A stretch of 36,651 bases of DNA from JBDSTZ01 sp039927975 (GTDB lineage: Bacteria > Pseudomonadota > Gammaproteobacteria > Burkholderiales > Burkholderiaceae_D), in contig JBDSTZ010000036.1 of NCBI GenBank assembly GCA_039927975.1, forward strand, positions 1-36,651, in the 5' to 3' direction. Below the pieces are notes generated by a model. That model saw only the letters and a list, made by a program, of their open reading frames with translations, had not been told where the DNA came from and searched no databases. How positions within the stretch are numbered: the stretch's first letter is position 1; the number at the start of each line of letters is the position of its first letter. A program made the translations under genes and the position numbers. Shown piece by piece: positions 22,307-31,488 of the stretch.

Positions 22307-23386
22307 TTAATGACCCGTGGCAGCGACCGGGGCGGTTCCGTGCAGGCGACGCTGCATGATGTCCTTGGCGACCGCGAGCGCGTTGTCCGGCGTCGCCGCG
22401 ATATCCGGGGTGACGCCCACGCCCTCCCAATTCGTTTTGGTGATTGGACTGATGGTGCGCGCGTCAGGTATCACGGCGTAAAAATGGTCGCCAATACGAT
22501 AAGGGCGCGCGGGGTGGGCCCCGCCCCAGGTCGGCTTGCCGATGATCGTGGCGCGTTTTAGTGCCTGCATTGTGTAAGCGAAGTCTTCGCCGGCGGACAT
22601 CGTACCGGGGCCGACCAGGATAAGTACCGGCCTTTTGCCGCCATAGCGTTTCCCTTCAAATTTGTCTGCCGTCCATTGTTCCTTGGTGATGCCGGTCTCG
22701 CGATCCCAGATGTCGTTGAGACGTGTACGCTGGTCGACAAAATAGCTGATCAGTAAAGCCACCGTTTCCGGCCCGCCGCCGCCGTTCTCGCGCAGGTCCA
22801 CGATAAGGCCGTCGGTGTCGGCAAGTTTGTCCATCGCCGCGGCGTACTTTTCGGCCACCATGAAAGGAGGCGGGAAGCCGGAAATCTGCAGGTAGCCGAT
22901 GTTCGAGCTGAGGTGGTCGACCTTTTCCACACCTAGCTTTGACACGTGGCGGAATATGCGCACGGGGAAGGAGGCGTGCTCCTCCCATTCCGCCAGCGTT
23001 GTCGGTGGAGGCCCCATCGCATTGTCGTGAGGTACCAGCCCTGGATCGAAGCCTACCTCCATATGCAGGTCATGGGCCACGCTGTGCAGGTCGTCCGTGA
23101 GCTGTTTGGCCAGCTGTTGGCCGTCCGTGATCGCATCGTACTTGCCCTCGTGCTGGCGCTGACGCAGGAGCGTTTCAATCTCCTTCGCCTTGTCGGGAAA
23201 GATATAGTGGCCGTTCAGCCTCGCCACCAGCATATCGATCGCCTCCGTCCTCATTTCGCTGCCGACGACAAGCTTTGGCCCCGGTTTGTGACTTTCCCAA
23301 ACGGGCCGCCACATGGGCATGGTGGCAGCTGCGCCGAGCGTGGTCAGCACCAGCAGAGACGGTATGACAATCCATTTCTTTTTCAT
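22307..23386 (-). CDS. S41 family peptidase (tail-specific protease-like), exported
   Basis: The protein is 359 residues with an N-terminal basic/hydrophobic export signal (residues 2-24). The N-terminal helical part (about 45-115) is the DMLVARLNGHYIFPD type seen in IRBP-like S41 enzymes. The core has VDLRENGGGGPE and the nucleophile region GPGTMSAGEDFAY with Ser264 and Glu267, then IIGKPTWGGAHP. No PDZ domain is visible. The role is probably breakdown of peptides outside the cytoplasm. AAGGGAA precedes the start on the minus strand. Upstream DNA (23387-23520) is A/T-rich, with a weak TTGCTA/TATGCT promoter-like pair. The gene is convergent with the response regulator, 48 bases apart. Confidence 0.85.
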   Translation of the reverse strand: MKKKWIVIPSLLVLTTLGAAATMPMWRPVWESHKPGPKLVVGSEMRTEAIDMLVARLNGHYIFPDKAKEIETLLRQRQHEGKYDAITDGQQLAKQLTDDLHSVAHDLHMEVGFDPGLVPHDNAMGPPPTTLAEWEEHASFPVRIFRHVSKLGVEKVDHLSSNIGYLQISGFPPPFMVAEKYAAAMDKLADTDGLIVDLRENGGGGPETVALLISYFVDQRTRLNDIWDRETGITKEQWTADKFEGKRYGGKRPVLILVGPGTMSAGEDFAYTMQALKRATIIGKPTWGGAHPARPYRIGDHFYAVIPDARTISPITKTNWEGVGVTPDIAATPDNALAVAKDIMQRRLHGTAPVAATGH

Positions 23387-23665
23387 TTATTTCCCTTATT
23401 GTGGCTCGCAGGTGCTGATGTTGAGTGCAGGGCAAAACGATTTACTTCATTAACGAGGTAGCGAAGTGGCATGACAATAGCATAAAACTTGCCATGATAT
23501 AGCAAAATTATTGCGAATTGATTGCACTCCTCGGGTGGTCTGCATAGACCGAGACGCGGGCGGTTTTGGTATGGATTCTCCACGCAGCCATAGACCAACA
23601 GCGGGCGGCACGCGCCAGCCGCGACGCGCCGCGTCGTCCGCGCGCGTCCGTCGGTACAGCGCGGG

Positions 23666-24241
23666 CTAAGCCGAAGCGCGTTTCAGCAGGACGCTTTCCG
23701 CCGCGACGGCGATGTGCGTCGAGAGCGATTCGCTGTTGGTGGCGCGCGCGAGCGTCACCGCCCCGACCAGCAGCGACAGCGCCGCAAGCGCCGCGTCCAG
23801 ATCGCGGGGAGCCGACGGTGAATCGGGGCCGGACGCCACTGCGTTGGCGACGTCGAGCAAGCCCGCCTCGAACGTCGTGCGCACCGACGCGTCCGAGCGT
23901 GCCACTTCCGGTGAGAGGCTTTGCAGGGTGCAGCTGTCCGCAAGGTCGCAGCTGCGTTTGACGCCCAGATAGAAGCGCACGAACTCCGGCCACCAGTTGC
24001 CCGCGTGTTCGGACTGGAAGTACAGCACGCCGGACTTCAGGCCGCTCATGCCATCTGCCACGGCCTCGCGAAACGCCGAGGTCTTGGAATCGAAGTGAAC
24101 ATAGAACGCGCCCGAAGTCACGCCGGCCTCCTTTGCCAGGCCGTCCACCCCGATGCCGCCAAAACCGCCTTTGCGAAACCCGCGTCCGGCAGCCTCAACG
24201 ATACGCTGGCGCGTTTGCAGTTTCTTTTCGGTCCTCGACAT
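23666..24241 (-). CDS. TetR/AcrR family transcriptional regulator
   Basis: The protein is 191 residues. The DNA-binding domain (about residues 5-60) shows RQRIVEAAGRGFRKGGF, then the helix-turn-helix GLAKEAGVTSGAFYVHF with SKTSAFREAV after it. The C-terminal ligand/dimer part is not assigned. The start at 24241 (MSRTEKK) has AGGGGAA upstream; the longer open frame is not family-like. It is divergent from a tautomerase-VOC pair, and two operator-like sites lie in the gap, so it very likely represses those genes and itself. Confidence 0.9.
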   Translation of the reverse strand: MSRTEKKLQTRQRIVEAAGRGFRKGGFGGIGVDGLAKEAGVTSGAFYVHFDSKTSAFREAVADGMSGLKSGVLYFQSEHAGNWWPEFVRFYLGVKRSCDLADSCTLQSLSPEVARSDASVRTTFEAGLLDVANAVASGPDSPSAPRDLDAALAALSLLVGAVTLARATNSESLSTHIAVAAESVLLKRASA

Positions 24242-24287
24242 GTCGTTCCCCTTGAAAATCGGTCCATACATGATTCTAGTTGACGAC

Positions 24288-24302
24288 ATAACGATCGTCA
24301 TG
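24288..24302. promoter_or_regulatory. Operator-like site 1 for the TetR regulator
   Basis: ATAACGATCGTCATG contains the near-palindrome ATAACGATCGTCAT with centre ACGATCGT. Its twin lies 25 bases away. Such symmetric A-ACGATCGT-T sites between a tetR-type gene and its divergent neighbour are typical operators. Binding is inferred. Confidence 0.6.
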
Positions 24303-24312
24303 CCAATATTGA

Positions 24313-24327
24313 ATAACGGTCGTGATG
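24313..24327. promoter_or_regulatory. Operator-like site 2 for the TetR regulator
   Basis: ATAACGGTCGTGATG matches site 1 at 13 of 15 bases in the same orientation. The two sites start 25 bases apart, between the regulator start (24241) and the tautomerase start (24391). Confidence 0.55.
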
Positions 24328-24390
24328 TGAATGGCCGATCACGCGGCGGGCGCCGGTCGCTCGCCTTCATTGTTCACACGGAGAATATCA

Positions 24391-24807
24391 ATGCCGCTTA
24401 CCCTCACACTTACTGAAGGAGTCCTGCCCAAGGGCCAGGAAAAAATCGCTTTCGCGCGCCTGTCCGACGCCATGCTCAAATGGCACGGACTCGCCGGCAA
24501 CCAAGTGCTGACGCCGAATGTCGTCGGCTCTATCCACGTTTTGCCGAAGGAGCACACCTTCTCCGGATCGGCCGAGGGCTCGGTCGCTTTCGTCGAGTGG
24601 AAGGTCCCGTCATTTTCCTTCGCCACGCGCGATGTGCAACTCGGCTATGTCGCGGAGGCCACCAACGTCATCCACGAGATGTCCGACGGCAGGCAGCCGA
24701 AGGAACGCATCTGGGTCAACGTCGTGCACGCGGTGGACGGCGCGTGGGGGATTGGTGGAACGGCGTTGACCAACGCTCAACTGGGCGAGGCGGTGTCCCG
24801 GGGCTGA
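24391..24807 (+). CDS. Tautomerase family protein (4-oxalocrotonate tautomerase-like)
   Basis: The protein is 138 residues and starts MPLTLTLTEGVLP, so the catalytic N-terminal proline (Pro2, exposed after Met removal) is present. The repeat-like second half (ERIWVNVVHAVDGAWGIGG) has the N-V-x-x-V-x-x-x-W/G-I-G form seen in double-length tautomerases such as cis-CaaD and MSAD relatives. The substrate is unknown. GGAG precedes the ATG at 24391. It is the first gene of the pair controlled by the divergent TetR protein. Confidence 0.8.
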   Translation: MPLTLTLTEGVLPKGQEKIAFARLSDAMLKWHGLAGNQVLTPNVVGSIHVLPKEHTFSGSAEGSVAFVEWKVPSFSFATRDVQLGYVAEATNVIHEMSDGRQPKERIWVNVVHAVDGAWGIGGTALTNAQLGEAVSRG

Positions 24808-24885
24808 GTGCTTTCGACGCTGCCGAGTGCGGCGATCGGGAGCGCCGCACTCGGATTCCGCAACGAATGGAAAGGAAGGGCAACT

Positions 24886-25287
24886 ATGCAACTGTCAAAC
24901 TATTTGTTTTTCAGGACGTCCTGCGAGCCTGCGCTCGACTTCTATACACGGTGCGGCCTTGGCCGTGTCGTCGAGGAACTGCGCTACGGCGTCGGTGGCG
25001 TGCCGGTGAAAAACGAGGCGCTGCGCGGTCGGGTCATGCACGCGAAATTCGAGGGGGCCGGCGTGCTCTTCTATGCATCGGACAACGATGACGCCGAGCC
25101 CATGCGCGGATCCGCCCACATCCTGGCGATGGATGACCGTCATCAAACCGAACAACTGTTCGCGTTAATGTCGGAGGGAGGGAAAGTTACGACACCGCTG
25201 GGCATTCAGCCGTGGGGCGATTTCTTTGGGAAGCTGACGGATCAGTTCGGCGTGCAGTGGATGTTTAATTGTGCGCTTGAAAAGTAA
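24886..25287 (+). CDS. VOC (glyoxalase/PhnB-like) family protein
   Basis: The protein is 133 residues. The PhnB-type pattern is present: an N-terminal NYLFFRTSCEPALDFYTRCGLG (residues about 5-25) and the C-terminal PWGDFFGKLTDQFGVQWMFN. The family uses the vicinal-oxygen-chelate fold, but members of this branch often have no proven activity. The ATG at 24886 follows AAGGAAG; the longer open frame upstream overlaps the gap after the tautomerase gene. It is the second gene of the TetR-adjacent pair. Confidence 0.85.
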   Translation: MQLSNYLFFRTSCEPALDFYTRCGLGRVVEELRYGVGGVPVKNEALRGRVMHAKFEGAGVLFYASDNDDAEPMRGSAHILAMDDRHQTEQLFALMSEGGKVTTPLGIQPWGDFFGKLTDQFGVQWMFNCALEK

Positions 25288-25392
25288 ACAGCCTGATCAC
25301 AGCGATCGACCATGGAATATATGGTGCGGCGTGAATGAAATGGATCGCTGGCGAGTGTCGACAATGGTACCGCCACTTCGGGCCGTTAATGG

Positions 25393-25746
25393 TTGCTCAA
25401 GTATAATGGTGGCAATCAGCTAAAGCGTTCGAAGAACACCGCGCCCTCAACTTTTGAGCAACTCGCCTGGTTGTGGAATTTTCCGCGTTGGTCAGTGCGC
25501 GCACTGCTCATCGGTACCTTGTTCTCCCGAAAAGTCATGTTCGCGGCGGCGGCCGTCAATCTATGTAGCGGGGTTGTGCTACTGGCGTTCGGATTCCCCA
25601 GCTTTGTGCTTAAGGGATCGCAGCTGCCAGATTCAATGTATTTTTTGGAAGCGGCGACTGAACTTGTGCAGAGCGTGGCATTTGCAGTTTTGGCTGCAAT
25701 GGTCGTGCGCAGCGGCAGATCGTCGATCTCTTGTTTTCGCACGTAG
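25393..25746 (+). CDS. Hypothetical small membrane protein, start uncertain
   Basis: The open frame gives up to 117 residues from a TTG at 25393. I do not recognise it. Two hydrophobic stretches stand out, about residues 49-69 (MFAAAAVNLCSGVVLLAFGF) and 88-108 (ELVQSVAFAVLAAMVV). The 25393 start is doubtful because a TATAAT (25402-25407) overlaps its first codons and no ribosome binding site precedes it; ATG at 25537 is an alternative that keeps both helices. It could also be a degraded remnant. It sits between the VOC gene and an A/T-rich serine-hydrolase gene. Confidence 0.4.
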   Translation: MLKYNGGNQLKRSKNTAPSTFEQLAWLWNFPRWSVRALLIGTLFSRKVMFAAAAVNLCSGVVLLAFGFPSFVLKGSQLPDSMYFLEAATELVQSVAFAVLAAMVVRSGRSSISCFRT

Positions 25747-25785
25747 CTTCAACGGTTAATACTTGTCCTCCTAAGGATTGTCGTT

Positions 25786-27201
25786 ATGAGAATATTGCTC
25801 ACGCTACTCGTACCAGTCACCCTGGGCGCCTGCGCCTCGCCAGTTCCCGCCCCAGCCACATCCGCCAACCCGGAATTAAAGCAATACGAAGGCTTGTACG
25901 AATACCAGGACAATACACGGCTCTACATGAAAGTCTCACCAATCGACGGCAAACTATATGCCGTCATTGGCGAATCGCTGTACGGGTTAAATGCTGTGCG
26001 AAAAGATGCTTTTGTGGATGTGGCGAACTCAGAGGTGCTATTTGAAAGAGACTCGTCGCAGCAAGTAATGGGATGGCGCTATCCTGGCAAGAAACCGGAG
26101 CGGTTTTATAAACTGCTTGCGAAGGAAACCGTGTCGGACAAAAGTTGGTTCCCACGCCTTCCGGTCGTCGCTAATTTTGCCTACCAATATCAAACACCGA
26201 AAGCCACTAAAAACGGACCACCCGTTGCCGACTTGACGGGTATGGGCCTCAACGCCGCGCCGATAGCGCAGATGATGTACAAGATCATTGATGGCACCTA
26301 TAAAAATGTCGATAGCGTTCTGATTGTCAAAGATGGAAAACTGGTGCTGGAAGAATACTTCTACCAATACGACCAAGACAAACTGCATGAGCAAAGATCA
26401 GCAACCAAAAGCGTCGTCTCGGCCCTGGTCGGGATAGCGATTGATAAAGGCTTTATAAAAAATACACAACAGACGGTGCTTGATTTCTTCCCGGAATACG
26501 AACTGAAGAACCTGACGGAAGATAAAAAGAAGATCACTATTGAAGATTTGCTGACAAATCAGTCAAGATTGGATTGTGATGACTGGAATCCGGCATCTCC
26601 GGGCCAGGAACAAAAGATGTACGAAAGCGAAGATTGGGTGAAATTCGTTTTGGATTTGCCCATGCTCGGTAAGCCGGGAAGCCGCGGGGCGTATTGTACC
26701 GGCGGCGTGGTGACCTTGGGACGTATCGTTGAAAAGGCGAGTGGGAAAAAACTGGCAGAGTTTGCCGACGGCGCGCTGTTTAAACCGCTTGGTGTCACCC
26801 AGTTCGGCTGGGACTTCAATAGCGTCAGCCAGGGTATGCTAAAGCTGACACCTGTCGACATGGCAAAATTTGGCCTGCTCTATCTGAACGGCGGGCGATA
26901 TCAGGGCAAGCAGATTATTTCAGAGGCATGGGTGAAAAATTCGCTTACAAAGCATTCCACCGTTGGCGGTATCAACTATGGGTATTTGTGGTGGCTTGAG
27001 CCACTGAAAGTCGATGGCAAGAATGTCGAGGGCATGGCTGCGAAAGGCAACGGTGGGCAACGGATTTATATTTGGCCTGAATTAAACGCCGTCACGGTCA
27101 TCACTGGCAGTAACTACAACCGCGAATCGCCGACGACCACCCTGCTGCGGGAATACGTTTTGCCTGCCTTGCTCCCGACGAAGGCGCCAGCATCCAAATA
27201 A
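25786..27201 (+). CDS. Serine hydrolase, beta-lactamase/class C-like, lipoprotein
   Basis: The protein is 471 residues. A lipobox (LGAC, Cys16) ends the signal peptide, so it is predicted to be a lipoprotein outside the cytoplasm. The hydrolase domain (about 165-455) has the Ser-x-x-Lys motif at Ser205-Lys208 (RSATKSVVS), a YCTGG motif in place of the class C Tyr-x-Asn, and KGNGGQRIYIWP near the C-terminus. Residues 30-130 are an extra N-terminal beta-rich region. It may be an esterase, peptidase or penicillin-binding-type enzyme; beta-lactamase activity is not implied. AAGGA precedes the ATG. Codons are far richer in A and T than in neighbours, which suggests acquisition by transfer. Confidence 0.85.
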   Translation: MRILLTLLVPVTLGACASPVPAPATSANPELKQYEGLYEYQDNTRLYMKVSPIDGKLYAVIGESLYGLNAVRKDAFVDVANSEVLFERDSSQQVMGWRYPGKKPERFYKLLAKETVSDKSWFPRLPVVANFAYQYQTPKATKNGPPVADLTGMGLNAAPIAQMMYKIIDGTYKNVDSVLIVKDGKLVLEEYFYQYDQDKLHEQRSATKSVVSALVGIAIDKGFIKNTQQTVLDFFPEYELKNLTEDKKKITIEDLLTNQSRLDCDDWNPASPGQEQKMYESEDWVKFVLDLPMLGKPGSRGAYCTGGVVTLGRIVEKASGKKLAEFADGALFKPLGVTQFGWDFNSVSQGMLKLTPVDMAKFGLLYLNGGRYQGKQIISEAWVKNSLTKHSTVGGINYGYLWWLEPLKVDGKNVEGMAAKGNGGQRIYIWPELNAVTVITGSNYNRESPTTTLLREYVLPALLPTKAPASK

Positions 27202-27394
27202 TGGCCCGGTGCTAGCGAGCGATCTACTTGACACCAGCCGCGATCTGTATCCGGCCGTCTCCGTCAGCGATAACAGCCCATCGCTTGGTTAGCGCAGATT
27301 TCCCGCCCCGATACGGCGGGCGCTCAGGCAAGCGCCCGTCGAGGCCGGCGACCGCTGATGCTGACCGCCGGAACCCTGCCCCGCTAGAAGCCGA

Positions 27395-30202
27395 TCAAGC
27401 CGGCGGCAGCTTGCCCAACTGCTCGTTGAGCTTGGCCAGCGTCGCCGTGAAGTTCACCAGCCGTTCATTCTCCTGCGCCACCACGGCGGCCGGCGCGCGC
27501 GCGACGAAACTCTCGTTCCCCAGCTTGCTGTTGACCTTGGCAATCTCCGCTTCGATGCGCAGCTTCTCCTTGGTCATGCGCTCGCGCTCGGCGGCGACGT
27601 CGATCTCGACCTTGAGCATCAGCTTGGTGGTGCCGACGATCGACACGGCGGCTGGCGATTCCGGCAGCGTGTCGACAATGTTCACCTCCGACAGCTTGCC
27701 CAGTGCCTGCACGTAAGGCGCAAACGCATGCAGCGCGTCCTTGCCGGCGGCGTCGCCCGCCTCGACGATCAGCGGCACGCGCAGCGACGGCGACAGTTGC
27801 ATCTCGCCGCGCAGGTTGCGCGTGGCGTCGACCAGCGCCTTCAGCTGCACCATCCACTGCTCGGCCTGCTCGTCGATCAATGCCGGATTCGACAGCGGAT
27901 ACGGCTGGCGCATCACCGAATCACCGGCCGCGTCGAGCTGCTTGCCGGCCAGCGGCGCGACGGTCTGCCACAGCGCCTCGGTGACGAACGGCAGCACCGG
28001 ATGCGCCAGGCGCAGAATCACTTCAAGCACGCGCAGCAGGGTGTGGCGAGTGGCGCGCTGTTGGCCTTCGGCACCGGTCTGGACCTGCACCTTGGCCAGC
28101 TCCAGATACCAGTCGCAATACTCGTCCCACACAAACTTGTAGATCGCGGCGGCGATGTTGTCGAAGCGGTAGTCTTCGAAGCCCTTGGCCACTTCGGCCT
28201 CGGCGCGCTGCAGCAGCGAGATGATCCACTTGTCGGCTTGCGACAGGTCGGCCTCGTTCGGCGTGCAATCGTGGCCTTCGGTGTTCATCAGCACGAAGCG
28301 GGTCGCGTTCCACATCTTGTTGCAGAAGTTGCGGTAGCCTTCGCAGCGGCCGAGGTCGAAGTTGATGTTGCGGCCCAGCGAAGCGTAGCTGGCCATGGTG
28401 AAGCGCACCGCGTCGGTGCCGTAGGCGGCGATCCCTTCCGGGAATTCCTTGCGGGTGGCCTTGGCGATCTTCTCGGCCGCTTTCGGATTCATCAGCCCGG
28501 TGGTGCGCTTGACCACCAGCGACTCGAGGTCGATGCCGTCGATCAGGTCGATCGGGTCGAGCGTGTTGCCCTTCGATTTGGACATCTTCTGGCCGCTCGA
28601 ATCGCGCACCAGACCGTGCACGTACACAGTCTCGAACGGCACCTTGCCGGTGAAGTGGGTGGTCATCATGACCATCCGCGCGACCCAGAAGAAGATGATG
28701 TCAAAGCCGGTCACCAGCACCGACGAAGGCAGGAACATCTTCATGTCAGGCGTTTCTTCCGGCCAGCCCATGGTCGAGAAGGGCACCAGCGCCGACGAGA
28801 ACCAGGTGTCGAGCACGTCGTCGTCGCGGCGCAGAACGCCGGTCACGCCGGCCGCTTTGGCCTTGGCCTGCGCTTCGGCTTCGTCGCGCGCGACGATGAT
28901 GTTGCCGGCCTCGTCGTACCAGGCCGGAATCCGGTGACCCCACCACAGCTGGCGCGAGACGCACCAATCCTGGATGTTGCCGAGCCACTGGTTGTAGGTC
29001 GTGCTCCAGTTTTCCGGCACGAATTTCACTTCGCCGCTGGCGACTTTTTCCAGCGCGACTTCGGCGATCGATTTGCCGGGGAAGAAAGTGCCTTCCGGCG
29101 CAGGTTTGCTCATCGCGACATACCACTGGTCCGTCAGCATCGGCTCGATGACCACGCCGGTGCGGTCGCCGCGCGGCACTTGCAGCTTGTGCGGCTTGGT
29201 TTCGACCAGCAAGCCCTGGGCGTCGAGGTCGGCGACGATCTGCTTGCGCGCGGCAAAGCGGTCAAGGCCGCGATACGCTTCCGGCGCCTCGTCGCTGATC
29301 TTGGCGTCGAGCGTGAGCACGCAGATCTGCGGCAACTTGTGGCGCTGGCCGACGGCGTAATCGTTGAAGTCGTGGGCCGGGGTGATCTTCACGCAACCGG
29401 TACCGAAAGCCTTGTCGGCGTACTCGTCGGCGATGATCGGAATTTCGCGATCGGTCAGCGGCAGCTTGAGCATCTTGCCCACCAGCGCGGTGTAGCGCTC
29501 GTCGGTCGGGTCGACCGCCACGGCGACGTCGCCGAGCAAGGTTTCAGGACGGGTGGTGGCGACCGTCATGTGCCCGCCGCCGTCGGCCAGCGGGTAGTTG
29601 ATGTACCACATGAAGCCGTCTTCTTCTTCCTGCGCCACTTCGAGGTCGGAGACGGCGGTGCCGAGCACCGGGTCCCAGTTGACCAGCCGCTTGCCACGGT
29701 AGATCAGGCCTTGCTCGAACAGGCGCACGAACACTTCGGTGACCACTTTCGAGCGCGGCTCGTCCATCGTGAAATACTCGCGCGCCCAGTCGGCCGAGGC
29801 GCCCAGCCGGCGCATCTGGCCAGTGATGGTGTTGCCCGATTTTTCCTTCCACTCCCACACTTTTTCAAGGAATTTCTCGCGGCCGAGATCGTGGCGCGAA
29901 ATCTTCTGCGCGTCGAGCTGGCGCTCGACGACGATCTGGGTGGCGATGCCGGCGTGGTCGGTGCCGGGAATCCAGGCCGTGTTGTGGCCGCGCATGCGGT
30001 AATAGCGGGTCAGTCCATCCATGATGGTCTGGTTGAAGGCGTGCCCCATGTGCAGGGTGCCGGTCACGTTCGGCGGCGGCAGCTGGATCGAGAACGATGG
30101 CTTGGCGGGGTCGAGGGTGGCGGCGAAGTAGCCGCGCCGTTCCCACTCGGTGCGCCAGAATTGTTCAATGTCGGCTGGCTCGAAAGACTTGGCTAATTCC
30201 AT
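27395..30202 (-). CDS. valS: Valine--tRNA ligase
   Basis: ValRS charges tRNA-Val and edits misactivated threonine. The protein is 935 residues. Class I motifs are PPPNVTGTLHMGHAF (HMGH at 51-54) and KMSKSKGNT (539-544); the editing domain lies between, with TTRPETLLGD. The C-terminal coiled coil (about 870-935) is typical of ValRS and reads on from VDVAAERERMTKEK. The start at 30202 (MELAKSFEP) is family-like; an in-frame TTG at 30232 is unlikely. The 193-base gap downstream (27202-27394) contains a GGGCGCT/AGCGCCC hairpin at 27318-27337 but no T-run. Confidence 0.97.
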   Translation of the reverse strand: MELAKSFEPADIEQFWRTEWERRGYFAATLDPAKPSFSIQLPPPNVTGTLHMGHAFNQTIMDGLTRYYRMRGHNTAWIPGTDHAGIATQIVVERQLDAQKISRHDLGREKFLEKVWEWKEKSGNTITGQMRRLGASADWAREYFTMDEPRSKVVTEVFVRLFEQGLIYRGKRLVNWDPVLGTAVSDLEVAQEEEDGFMWYINYPLADGGGHMTVATTRPETLLGDVAVAVDPTDERYTALVGKMLKLPLTDREIPIIADEYADKAFGTGCVKITPAHDFNDYAVGQRHKLPQICVLTLDAKISDEAPEAYRGLDRFAARKQIVADLDAQGLLVETKPHKLQVPRGDRTGVVIEPMLTDQWYVAMSKPAPEGTFFPGKSIAEVALEKVASGEVKFVPENWSTTYNQWLGNIQDWCVSRQLWWGHRIPAWYDEAGNIIVARDEAEAQAKAKAAGVTGVLRRDDDVLDTWFSSALVPFSTMGWPEETPDMKMFLPSSVLVTGFDIIFFWVARMVMMTTHFTGKVPFETVYVHGLVRDSSGQKMSKSKGNTLDPIDLIDGIDLESLVVKRTTGLMNPKAAEKIAKATRKEFPEGIAAYGTDAVRFTMASYASLGRNINFDLGRCEGYRNFCNKMWNATRFVLMNTEGHDCTPNEADLSQADKWIISLLQRAEAEVAKGFEDYRFDNIAAAIYKFVWDEYCDWYLELAKVQVQTGAEGQQRATRHTLLRVLEVILRLAHPVLPFVTEALWQTVAPLAGKQLDAAGDSVMRQPYPLSNPALIDEQAEQWMVQLKALVDATRNLRGEMQLSPSLRVPLIVEAGDAAGKDALHAFAPYVQALGKLSEVNIVDTLPESPAAVSIVGTTKLMLKVEIDVAAERERMTKEKLRIEAEIAKVNSKLGNESFVARAPAAVVAQENERLVNFTATLAKLNEQLGKLPPA

Positions 30203-30234
30203 GATTTGGCGGTGTATTTTGTGCGGAAACAAGC

Positions 30235-30240
30235 ATTATA
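30235..30240 (-). promoter_or_regulatory. TATAAT -10 box for valS
   Basis: On the minus strand TATAAT lies 33 bases before the valS ATG. No convincing -35 hexamer is found at 16 to 18 bases, so the call rests on the -10 box alone. Confidence 0.4.
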
Positions 30241-30628
30241 AATGACCGGTGGCAGCAAAGGCGGCGGAGGGCGCCGCCGCTGGCGCCAGTGTTCGCAGGC
30301 GACGCGCATTCGAGCGTCACCAATGGAGCGGGCACGGCAGGCTGCAGCATCGATGGAAGTCAGGGCGCGGCGGCGCCGACGGCAGCCAGGGCACGGCGGC
30401 GCGCAGGCACGCCAGTCCCGCCGGACCGGACGCCGGTTAAGCCGTCGCGTCTACCCAAGACCTGCCTGCCAGCGCAAGCGCGATCTGCCGCTGCGGCCAA
30501 TTTACAACGCCCTCGGGCGGCGAAGTTGCCACTGCGTGGGCGCATGAGTATGCTGCGATCCGGCCGTGTCGCCAACACGGCTTCAGTTCATAAAAATAGT
30601 CATTCACCACCACAATAGGGAATTCCGT
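30241..30628. other. Gap between valS and the outer-membrane protein gene, no gene recognised
   Basis: This GC-rich stretch has short open frames on both strands, but none looks conserved or has a ribosome binding site. The last 60 bases before the + strand gene are A/T-richer (CATAAAAATAGTCATTC near 30588-30604) and probably hold its promoter, although clear hexamers are not visible. Confidence 0.5.
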
Positions 30629-31300
30629 ATGAAGATTCATCAATCGATCCTGGCCGGTTTCATCGCCTGCTTGTTTGCCACCGGCGCGGCCCACGCTGAA
30701 GTCGGCGTCACAGTCGGCCTCGGCACGACCGGCCTGGGCGCGCATTTGAGCATTCCCGTCCAACCGAACCTGAACACGCGCGTCGGCATCAACGCCGCCC
30801 ATTACAACTTCGCCGACAAGTCCGGCTCGGTCGATTACGACTACAAATTCAAGCTGCAAACCGTCGACGTCCTGGCCGACTGGTTCCCGATGGACGGCGG
30901 CTTCCGCGTGACCGGCGGCCTGGTCTACAACGGCAACAAGTTCGAAGCCCATGGCAAGCCCGCGGCCGGCGGCGGTTACGAGGTCAACGGCACCAACTAC
31001 GCCAGCGGCGCCGGCAGCATCAACGGCGGGATCGAGTTCCGCAAGGCCGCGCCGTATCTGGGTATCGGCTGGGGCAACGCGGTGGCGAAGGACAGCGGCT
31101 GGGGCTTCTCGAGCGATCTGGGCGTGTTGTTCCAGGGTTCGCCGAAGAACACCCTGACCAACACCGGTTGCACGTTGACGAGCGCGGTATGTGCGAAGCT
31201 GGCCACCGACCTGGCCGCCGAGCGCAAGAATTTCGACGACGATTCGAGCTCGTTCAAGTACTACCCTGTCCTGCGCGTCGGCGCCAGCTACAAGTTCTGA
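30629..31300 (+). CDS. Outer membrane beta-barrel protein
   Basis: The protein is 223 residues with a clear signal peptide (MKIHQSILAGFIACLFATG, cleavage after AHA at about residue 23). The mature part alternates polar and hydrophobic residues as in beta strands and ends in YKF, the terminal Phe that the BAM complex recognises. Recurrent features such as VGLGTTGLGAHLSIPV and APYLGIGWGNAV suggest a small barrel family known from other Proteobacteria, without a named function. Two cysteines near residues 183 and 190 (TGCTLTSAVC) could pair in a surface loop. The start at 30629 has AGGGAA upstream. Confidence 0.8.
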   Translation: MKIHQSILAGFIACLFATGAAHAEVGVTVGLGTTGLGAHLSIPVQPNLNTRVGINAAHYNFADKSGSVDYDYKFKLQTVDVLADWFPMDGGFRVTGGLVYNGNKFEAHGKPAAGGGYEVNGTNYASGAGSINGGIEFRKAAPYLGIGWGNAVAKDSGWGFSSDLGVLFQGSPKNTLTNTGCTLTSAVCAKLATDLAAERKNFDDDSSSFKYYPVLRVGASYKF

Positions 31301-31488
31301 CGCCACGTCCGGGCGGCATCGGCGCCGCTGCCGTCGAGGCGCCTTCCGGCTTCACCGGCCGAGCGTGGGCGTGATGAGGTCGAGCGCCGCATCGACCAGG
31401 TAGAAAACGAAAAGGCAGGCGCAGGGCGCCGGTCCGCTGGCATGATGTTCCGTCGATGGGAACCGGCCATCGTGACGCCTGCGCGCAC

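Noticed and set aside
27728..30196. Long + strand open frame opposite valS
   Set aside because: Low-complexity antisense shadow of valS with no recognisable motif and no ribosome binding site.
30437..31306. Minus-strand open frame opposite the outer-membrane protein gene
   Set aside because: The + strand has a clear signal peptide, beta-barrel pattern and terminal Phe; the minus frame has none.
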